Assembly: GCA_017410375.1 (NCBI GenBank)
Contig: JAFQQW010000002.1
Coordinates: 1 to 64,000, forward strand
DNA: 64,000 nucleotides
Reading direction: 5' to 3'
From: Clostridia bacterium
GTDB taxonomy: Bacteria; Bacillota; Clostridia; RGIG6154
Position 1 is the stretch's first letter, and the number at the start of each line of letters is the position of its first letter. Positions 58,116 to 64,000 of this stretch are shown here, piece by piece. Position numbers and translations under genes: made by a program. The notes under the pieces are model-generated. The model was not told where the DNA came from. It worked only from the letters and a program-made list of their open reading frames with translations, and ran no database searches.

Positions 58116-59975
58116 TTATAGATTTTCTCTTACATCCGAAGTATAGTTCTTTTTATTCGAGATGGCTTCCGAAAGCAGTTTTCTTGCCGTCTTGTTTTCC
58201 TTAAAGGTTTCGGCAATACCGATTTTGTACTCGATTACAACGTTTCTGTGTTCTTCTCTTTCGTCCAGTCTTAAGCGGAAGAGGCGCATGATATCTTCAA
58301 CCGTGATGTAATCCGATTCCTCGGTCAGCATCACAAAGCTTCCGTTGCCGTTATAAATGTACTCGGTTTTGGATTTGCCGAAAGTTTCTTTGATGTAGCT
58401 TGTGAACATTTTGATGATTTCATCACCCACATCCCTTGAGTATTCGCTGTTGATATGCGCCAGATTGGCTATATCCAGCATACAGTATACCACACCGTCA
58501 TCGAGAAGCTTTTTGTCCTTGGATTTTAAGTATTTATCAAAGTATGCCCTGTTGTAAAAGCCGGTGAGATGGTCTGTGTAGAAAATGTAGTTGATGATAT
58601 CGCCTGCTCTGCCCAGCACGATTGCACCGCCACAGCAGAGAATCATCAGGAAGAAGAACGCAATGGCAGTATACAGCATTACATTTACGCTTTCCCGTAC
58701 AGATGCCGAGGACAGTACCGAAATGTAGCTTGCGCCTAAGTATTTGTTATATTCGTCATTGGTTTTCATGGTGGTGTCATAAAGTGCAGTCAAGTCCTTT
58801 AAAAGGGTATCAATCTGACTTTCCACCTCGGCTCTTACCTTTGCATACTGCGCATTACCAAGCTCCGAGCAGGTCATGGAAGACCCTTCGCAGGCACCGC
58901 CGCAAGCACCGGTACAGCTTGTAAAGGTATTTAAAATATAGGTGCAGTATGCCGAATCAATCACCGCATGCTCTATACTTTCATTATGGTCTCTCCAGCT
59001 GTAAACCAGTTCGTCATAAGTAACGGTCTGGTCACCCACATACTCTTCAAGGTTTCGCTCATGCAGATTGTCTAAAATGTATTCGTAGGTAATGTTTGTA
59101 TTGCCCGAATCCCGCATTTTGGTGACATACGCATCAATAACCGTAACAACATCTTCCACAAGGCTTGCATTTTTTTCGTTGGAAATGTTATTGTTGTCTA
59201 TTCTTGTGGTGTAGTCCGAAACCAGAACCGATTTGTTTTTGGTAATCTGATATTTGTAAATGGTAGAGAACAGCGAGGAAACCTTTACCTGTCTTAAATA
59301 ATTAAAATCCTCTGCCAGCTCGGAAAAGGACACACCTGTTTCGGTGGCTCTGTAGTAATTGTTCTGTTCCATGCGCTGATACAAGGTAGAAAGGGTATTA
59401 TCGATGCTTGTATCAATCAGCTCCATCATTTCGATGTAGTCGTAATCGTTTTTGTTGATGTTTTCAATGGTGTTGTTTGCATGGGCAACATTTACATATT
59501 TCTGGCTGAACTGTTCAAAATACACGTCCAGGATTTCGTCTAAGACGGTTCTTGCAAAATCGGGACCTTCTCCGCTGGTTGCCGCAAAGGAAACGATAAA
59601 GGTGCTGGGTTCGTAGATGTATTCCTCGCCCTCTTCAAGCTTTGCGTCCTTTTGTGCAACCTTATCCGCATCTTCGATGGGGGTAATATCAATTCTGGAA
59701 ATTAAGCTGTCCACCGAGTAAATGCCTGTAAGTCCCATTTTATCCACAACCTTGGACATAACGGCGGAGGATTTGATTTCGTTTACATCCAGTTTTTCTC
59801 CCGTGGGGGCTAAGCCCTGCTCTGCCTGTGCATCGTTATAATGAATAACCTCCGATGCGATATAGGTATTGGAAGTGGAAAGCTTAAAATATATCGCATA
59901 GGTTGCCAGAAGGCAAAAAATGACAATGAAAGGCAAAAGCTTTTTTAAATATCTTAATATTTGAAAATTTTTCAT
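58116..59975 (-). CDS. Wzz-like chain-length protein fused to a degenerate GGDEF domain
   Basis: 619 aa. Membrane helix about 14-32, a large external region about 33-430 with the Wzz-type start (TYIASEVIHYNDA) and a long coiled part, a second helix about 432-455, then a cytoplasmic GGDEF domain about 465-615 (YTDHLTGFYNRAYFD, HINSEYSRDVGDEII). The GGDEF signature itself is GNGSF (YNGNGSFVML), so cyclase activity is unlikely. Five cysteines cluster outside (C344, C354, C358, C362, C369). I infer that cyclic-di-GMP or a partner protein controls polymer length or export through the inner domain. AAAGGAGGG precedes the ATG. Confidence 0.82.
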   Translation of the reverse strand: MKNFQILRYLKKLLPFIVIFCLLATYAIYFKLSTSNTYIASEVIHYNDAQAEQGLAPTGEKLDVNEIKSSAVMSKVVDKMGLTGIYSVDSLISRIDITPIEDADKVAQKDAKLEEGEEYIYEPSTFIVSFAATSGEGPDFARTVLDEILDVYFEQFSQKYVNVAHANNTIENINKNDYDYIEMMELIDTSIDNTLSTLYQRMEQNNYYRATETGVSFSELAEDFNYLRQVKVSSLFSTIYKYQITKNKSVLVSDYTTRIDNNNISNEKNASLVEDVVTVIDAYVTKMRDSGNTNITYEYILDNLHERNLEEYVGDQTVTYDELVYSWRDHNESIEHAVIDSAYCTYILNTFTSCTGACGGACEGSSMTCSELGNAQYAKVRAEVESQIDTLLKDLTALYDTTMKTNDEYNKYLGASYISVLSSASVRESVNVMLYTAIAFFFLMILCCGGAIVLGRAGDIINYIFYTDHLTGFYNRAYFDKYLKSKDKKLLDDGVVYCMLDIANLAHINSEYSRDVGDEIIKMFTSYIKETFGKSKTEYIYNGNGSFVMLTEESDYITVEDIMRLFRLRLDEREEHRNVVIEYKIGIAETFKENKTARKLLSEAISNKKNYTSDVRENL

Positions 59976-59989
59976 GTTTTTGCCCTCCT

Positions 59990-61345
59990 TTACGCCTTTT
60001 TAGGAAATTTTTTGGAAATCATATACAGCACAAGTGTTATATATGCAAATGCCGCAAACACTACAAGCGACTTTAATTCGCTCATAAGCGAAACACCATA
60101 GATGCTGACTGCAATACACTGGTTCATTTTATGTCTGGAATATTCTCTGCCCGCTGTAATGGCTTCTGTCTCAAAATCTTTTACACTTTCGTAAACAGAC
60201 TCTATCAGCGCATCTACCTCAGAAAAATTCTGTGCTTGCGGACTGTTTTCGGAAATTTTTCCCATTATCAGATTGTTGTCCATGATTTCTTTTTCATTGG
60301 CAGCAACCTGATTGCTGAATTCAGTCGCCATAACAGACAGCTCGTCCACACCGACTTTGGTTCTGCCCATGTAATATTTCCCCTCCTGGTCCCAGGTGGG
60401 CACTAGTACTACGCGGGTCATTTCCTCGCTGTACATGGCGATTGCATCGTTACAAAGTCTGTAGGACGCCTCGTTTTTCTGACGGTCAAAATCCACATTG
60501 ATATTGCGGTATGTCAGTCTGTCAATATATCCTGCCTTATCCCGCGCAATTCCGTTTTGCAGAATCAGGGATTTTAAATTCTGATTGATTTGCGTTTCTT
60601 TAAACTGATGCACTTTACCTGCAATAGAGTTAAAGGTGCTGCCGCTTTCGGTCACAAAGCTGGGATTTTTCTCTGCCATGCCATAAAGGTAATCTAAAAT
60701 TGCCTGGGCTTCCATGCCGAGATAAGAAACAATGTCCATATATTCCATCTTTGAAAAATCGGGTTTTTCGGGATCTAATTTAAAATTATCGGTATATTTT
60801 TCGATATAGTATTCCTTATAAGCCGAGGTGATGAGCTTAATCACATTTTCAGAGTCCAGATGGTCTGTGTCCTTGGAAGCATGGTATTCTACCGCAAACT
60901 CGGTGGAGATGTGGTACTGGGTTTCGTCTCCGACACCCCCCTGCACGCAAGGATAAACCACCAGGCAGTTTTTAAGCTGTTTGACCGTAACATCCTCCAG
61001 CGCACCTTTTTGTATGGCTCTTTCCACCACCTCGTCGCTGATGATTTCTGCCATATTGTATCTGGTTCCGTTGGAATTGAGTGCCTGGGATGCTTCGGAA
61101 TAGTTCAGCGATACAATGGCATGCACAGATTTTTTAAGCTCGAAATGATTGAAAAATCCGTACACCATGGTGGACACAAAGCACACCAGAATCATCCATG
61201 CACTTAAATATTCTGCGGTTTTAAAAATCTGTGTCCGTTCTGTGCGATTTACATTTTTCAAACGCAACAGTATGGTTACTGCAGATACTGCAAACAACAC
61301 GAAAAACACAAGAATGATTAATTTTTGAAGTAAATCCGTTAACAT
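59990..61345 (-). CDS. Wzz-like polysaccharide chain-length/co-polymerase protein with extra N-terminal helix
   Basis: 451 aa from the ATG that follows GGGAGGGTGG; an ATG seven codons earlier overlaps the upstream stop and is less likely. Helices lie at about 5-25 and 44-65, followed by an external domain of about 350 residues and a final helix about 418-440. The general plan resembles Wzz/PCP proteins but adds one helix and has no tyrosine kinase. It sits next to the Wzz-GGDEF gene, and the two may form one complex. Confidence 0.6.
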   Translation of the reverse strand: MLTDLLQKLIILVFFVLFAVSAVTILLRLKNVNRTERTQIFKTAEYLSAWMILVCFVSTMVYGFFNHFELKKSVHAIVSLNYSEASQALNSNGTRYNMAEIISDEVVERAIQKGALEDVTVKQLKNCLVVYPCVQGGVGDETQYHISTEFAVEYHASKDTDHLDSENVIKLITSAYKEYYIEKYTDNFKLDPEKPDFSKMEYMDIVSYLGMEAQAILDYLYGMAEKNPSFVTESGSTFNSIAGKVHQFKETQINQNLKSLILQNGIARDKAGYIDRLTYRNINVDFDRQKNEASYRLCNDAIAMYSEEMTRVVLVPTWDQEGKYYMGRTKVGVDELSVMATEFSNQVAANEKEIMDNNLIMGKISENSPQAQNFSEVDALIESVYESVKDFETEAITAGREYSRHKMNQCIAVSIYGVSLMSELKSLVVFAAFAYITLVLYMISKKFPKKA

Positions 61346-61365
61346 ATTCTGCCACCCTCCCAACA

Positions 61366-62580
61366 TTAAAATTTGTTGATATCAATAATAACCAGCTCCG
61401 GCTGATTGTTGATGCGAAGCACATTGGAATTTTCCAAGCCCGCGCTTACAATCATGGGCTTGCCTGCGGCATCGTATCTGCCATAAACAAAGCATCCGCT
61501 CCGTTCGGGGAACAAGCCTCCCTCCTTGGTGTATAAAGGCCCGAGCACGGGAACGCGTACCACACCGCCGTGGGTATGTCCGCAAACCATTAAATCGCCC
61601 CAGAAATCCGGTGTAAACTCTTCAAATATAAATGGCTCGTGTACCGCTGTGATTTTCAGATGGTCGGGATTTTCTTCCAGGTAGCTTAAAAATGCTTTTT
61701 CCGAGTAAGACCAGAAGCAGGACGGATTGGAGGTTAAAACCCCGTATATGTCGACATCCATGGTTTTGACTCTGATGGTATCCATTTCGTTTTTCAAAAC
61801 GTTTATACCTGCCTCTTCAAGCTTTTTCTCAAAGGAATCGTCAAGCTTTAAAAGTGCTGTTTCGTCGCGGTTTTCTTTGTTAAAGCCAAACTTTTTGTCC
61901 AGAGCTTTTTCATTCAGCGGGAAGTCGAAGATGCCTTCTACCTCGTTGTTGCCATACACATAATAGGTCGGTGCAAGCTTTGCCAGCTCTTTGCATAAGG
62001 CAACCGCTTCGTCCGCATCTTCTTTTACGGAATCCACCATGTCCCCTGTGCAGATAATCAGATCGGGTTTGAGTTCTTTTACGCGCGCTGACAGTCTTTT
62101 GTTGTTTTTGCCGTAAGAAGCACCGTGCAAATCGGAAAGCTGTACAACCCTTACACAGCTGTCCACCTTGATACTGCTTGTGCTGTAAAAGGTTTCCCTG
62201 AAATTTCTGTTACCGATATAGTTGCAAAGCACCAGAATAACCAGCGTTGCAATACACACAAAAACCATACCGATTGCAAAGAATTTAAATGCCTTAATAT
62301 TCTTTTTAGTTTTTGGGCTGAGGGTATTGTACGCGGTCTGCTTCGCAATTTTTACGGATTTCCCCACGCCGATAACCGAATCAATACACACCTGCAGAGT
62401 TTTCCAGCATTCCTTTTTGAACCGTTTAACATCCTCTGCACCATGGTAGGTCACCAGGACCTGCTTTTCATCCACATCTTCAATGACAAAGGTATCTGCC
62501 CACTTTTCATAAAGGGCATCGGGTGCGATCTCTTTAAAAAGCTCTTTTACTCTTTCCTGATATTTTTCTGTTTTTTCCAT
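61366..62580 (-). CDS. membrane-anchored metallophosphoesterase
   Basis: 404 aa. N-terminal cytoplasmic part about 1-85, a membrane helix about 92-115, and an external calcineurin-like phosphoesterase domain about 135-400 with RVVQLSDLHGASYG, ICTGDMVDS, YGNNEVEG and VCGHTHGGVVRVP metal motifs. It resembles YkuE/YaeI-type enzymes. The N-terminal part (YEKWADTFVIEDVDEKQV, FKKECWKTLQ) recalls the small DnaA N-terminal domain, a weak similarity. It could remove phosphate from lipid carriers during polysaccharide synthesis. The ATG is chosen over a GTG three codons upstream. Confidence 0.82.
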   Translation of the reverse strand: MEKTEKYQERVKELFKEIAPDALYEKWADTFVIEDVDEKQVLVTYHGAEDVKRFKKECWKTLQVCIDSVIGVGKSVKIAKQTAYNTLSPKTKKNIKAFKFFAIGMVFVCIATLVILVLCNYIGNRNFRETFYSTSSIKVDSCVRVVQLSDLHGASYGKNNKRLSARVKELKPDLIICTGDMVDSVKEDADEAVALCKELAKLAPTYYVYGNNEVEGIFDFPLNEKALDKKFGFNKENRDETALLKLDDSFEKKLEEAGINVLKNEMDTIRVKTMDVDIYGVLTSNPSCFWSYSEKAFLSYLEENPDHLKITAVHEPFIFEEFTPDFWGDLMVCGHTHGGVVRVPVLGPLYTKEGGLFPERSGCFVYGRYDAAGKPMIVSAGLENSNVLRINNQPELVIIDINKF

Positions 62581-62616
62581 AGTTTTCACTTTCCTTATCC
62601 AAAAAAGCCTATACTT

Positions 62617-63735
62617 TTATTTCTGATAAAGCCTGCAGGTTGCTTTTACAACCTCCTGCCAGCTGTATTTGTTTAAAACAAATGTATCTGCACCATTCTT
62701 TAGCAGCTCTTTCTGCCTGCTGTCGGTACATAAAAGCTTTAATTTATCCGCCAAATCCGCCACATCGCTTTTTTTAAAGTACATGGCTTTATCCTCTGCA
62801 ACCGCTGTGTTTTCGGGAATATCCGAGCACAAAAGGGCATTGCCGTAAGAAAGTGCCTCCAAAAGGCAAAGGGACATACCTTCTAAGTCTGAGGGCAATA
62901 CGTTTAAGTAGGCATTGGAATAAATTTCATTTAACGTATCCCCCGACACAAAGCCCGTAAAGATAATATTCGGATTCCCTTTTGCCTTTTCCTTAAGCAT
63001 ACGCACATACGCATCGGTATCGCTGGTATCCCCTGCAATCAAAAGCTTTTTGTCCGTTTCAAGGCTCTTATACGCATCAATAAGATAATGAATCCCCTTT
63101 TCCGCGGTCAGTCTTGAAACGATTGCTATGTATTCGTCTTTTTTCAAGCCGTATTTTTCGGTGATGATTTCAGCTTCTTTTTTTTCAGGACGGCTGATGC
63201 CGTTATGAATGATGGTGGTTTCCCGCCCGTAGGTTTCCTTAAAATAATCCTGCGCCGCCTGACTTAAAACAATGACCTCATCTGCATATTTTGCCAGAAT
63301 TTTTTCGCCGAATTTAATATATTTGGAGGCAAAGCCCTTGCCCCATTTTTCTCTCTGCCAATCCAGCCCATGCACGGTGGCAACGCATTTTTTCCCGAAA
63401 AGCTTTGGAATCCAGAGCGCCGCACAGGGACCTTCTGCGTGGAAATGTATTACATCGTAATTGCTAAAGGAAGCCGAAATTGCCGCCGTAAAGGATGCAA
63501 TCATTGCGGCAAAGCCCCTGACGTTTAGTGTCCATGCATTTTTCAGCTTTACGCCCTTATACATTTTGTTTTTTACCGTTCCCACATATTCGTTTTCCAC
63601 TTTATCCGAGGAGCGGTTATAGCAGGTAACCTCATGCCCCATTTCCACAAGCATGGGACAAAGGGTGGTCAGCACATTTTCGATGCCGCCACGTCTTGAG
63701 GGAACAACCTTATGCCCAATCATAGCAATTTTCAT
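62617..63735 (-). CDS. GT4 family glycosyltransferase
   Basis: 372 aa, GT-B fold: KIAMIGHKVVPSRRGGIENVL at the N-terminus, CVATVHGLDWQREKWGKG, YIAIVSRLTAEKGIHYLIDAY (donor domain) and LPSDLEGMSLCLLEALSYG (E-x7-E region). It is similar to enzymes adding the second sugar after the initiating phosphotransferase. GGAGTG supports the ATG. It follows the sugar transferase by 15 bp. Confidence 0.88.
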   Translation of the reverse strand: MKIAMIGHKVVPSRRGGIENVLTTLCPMLVEMGHEVTCYNRSSDKVENEYVGTVKNKMYKGVKLKNAWTLNVRGFAAMIASFTAAISASFSNYDVIHFHAEGPCAALWIPKLFGKKCVATVHGLDWQREKWGKGFASKYIKFGEKILAKYADEVIVLSQAAQDYFKETYGRETTIIHNGISRPEKKEAEIITEKYGLKKDEYIAIVSRLTAEKGIHYLIDAYKSLETDKKLLIAGDTSDTDAYVRMLKEKAKGNPNIIFTGFVSGDTLNEIYSNAYLNVLPSDLEGMSLCLLEALSYGNALLCSDIPENTAVAEDKAMYFKKSDVADLADKLKLLCTDSRQKELLKNGADTFVLNKYSWQEVVKATCRLYQK

Positions 63736-63750
63736 ATTTTTCACTCCAAC

Positions 63751-64000
63751 TTACCGCCCGGTCGCCGTAAGCATGACAAGCGGTGTTTTCAGCATAATTT
63801 TCAAATCATTAAGATATGTTCTGGTTTGTATGTATTCGATATCCATTTCCACCCACTGTTCAAAGGGGATGTCGTTTCTGTTTTTGGAAATCTGCCAGGT
63901 GCAGGTAAGTCCCGGGGTAACCAGCAGACGAAGACGCTGGTAATCGGTATAATACTTTACCTCTCTCGGCAGCGGCGGACGCGGACCTACCAGGGTCATG
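63751..64000 (-). CDS. initiating sugar transferase, C-terminal part (cut by window edge)
   Basis: About 83 codons of a bacterial sugar transferase (polyprenyl glycosylphosphotransferase, WcaJ/EpsL-like), the enzyme that starts repeat-unit synthesis by loading a sugar phosphate on undecaprenyl phosphate. The end signature is clear: LVGPRPPLPREV, RLLVTPGLTCTWQI and EMDIEYI. The N-terminal part lies beyond the window. It marks the upstream end of the visible exopolysaccharide operon. Confidence 0.88.
   Translation of the reverse strand, partial: MTLVGPRPPLPREVKYYTDYQRLRLLVTPGLTCTWQISKNRNDIPFEQWVEMDIEYIQTRTYLNDLKIMLKTPLVMLTATGR

Noticed and set aside
62125-62676. 183-aa open frame on the plus strand
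   Set aside because: It is antisense to the metallophosphoesterase gene; no start signal or family resemblance.
1-64000. CRISPR arrays, insertion sequences or prophage genes
   Set aside because: I saw no regularly spaced short repeats, transposase, integrase or phage structural gene. The direct repeats found are coding-derived or operator-like.

Overview
The window looks like chromosomal DNA of an uncultured anaerobic Bacillota, probably class Clostridia. I base this on the rpsF-ssb-rpsR order, the paired YmfF/YmfH-type M16 peptidases, an archaeal-type phosphoglycerate mutase, S-layer-homology and copper-amine-oxidase N-terminal domains, and many vegetative promoters close to TTGACA-17-TATAAT. 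No rRNA, tRNA, CRISPR array, transposase or phage gene was found. Genus is not resolvable by eye.

Left part (1-14.9 kb), mostly housekeeping. A hairpin-rich non-coding stretch (1-315) is followed by a minus-strand operon of two M16 peptidases, lgt and a small membrane protein; a small unknown gene; argC-argB with its own promoter; a minus-strand operon of murD, two M42 aminopeptidases, a third M42-like protein that has lost its metal ligands, and a PLP enzyme; and a plus-strand operon of a DivIVA-like coiled coil, an Lrp regulator, an aminotransferase and a Ppx/GppA phosphatase.

Middle part (14.9-28.8 kb and 38.5-49.1 kb), accessory. Four very large exported proteins (1214, 1809, 1633 and 1508 aa) are built from golvesin/CBM-like beta domains, S-layer or copper-amine-oxidase-N modules, and either a cytosolic-carboxypeptidase-type M14 peptidase or a beta-rich plus alpha-helical core I cannot assign to a family. 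Each lies beside an AraC-type regulator: three regulators for four proteins. The first regulator (14872-16119) carries in its N-terminus the same golvesin-like domain that its divergent secreted neighbour carries three times in tandem. That module is bounded by 105-bp direct repeats, one of which is an AraC gene remnant. This set of regulator-plus-giant-protein units is the best candidate here for an undescribed system, probably for sensing and degrading a polysaccharide or glycopeptide.

Between the two accessory blocks (28.9-38.5 kb) are rpsF-ssb-rpsR, an operon of yggS, apgM and two related envelope proteins, a divergent mreB-family gene, a four-gene operon (phosphodiesterase, DUF554, LOG-family, HD), and a Sel1/XRE divergent pair with candidate operators.

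Right end (49.1-64 kb): one long minus-strand exopolysaccharide operon of at least 13 genes with gaps under 40 bp. It runs from a sugar transferase cut by the window edge, through glycosyltransferases, a membrane metallophosphoesterase, two Wzz-like proteins and an O-antigen polymerase/ligase-type protein, to two membrane-anchored EAL proteins. One Wzz-like protein ends in a GGDEF domain with a degenerate active site. Cyclic-di-GMP therefore seems wired into this polysaccharide pathway, as EAL phosphodiesterases plus a GGDEF-like domain more likely to bind than to synthesise.
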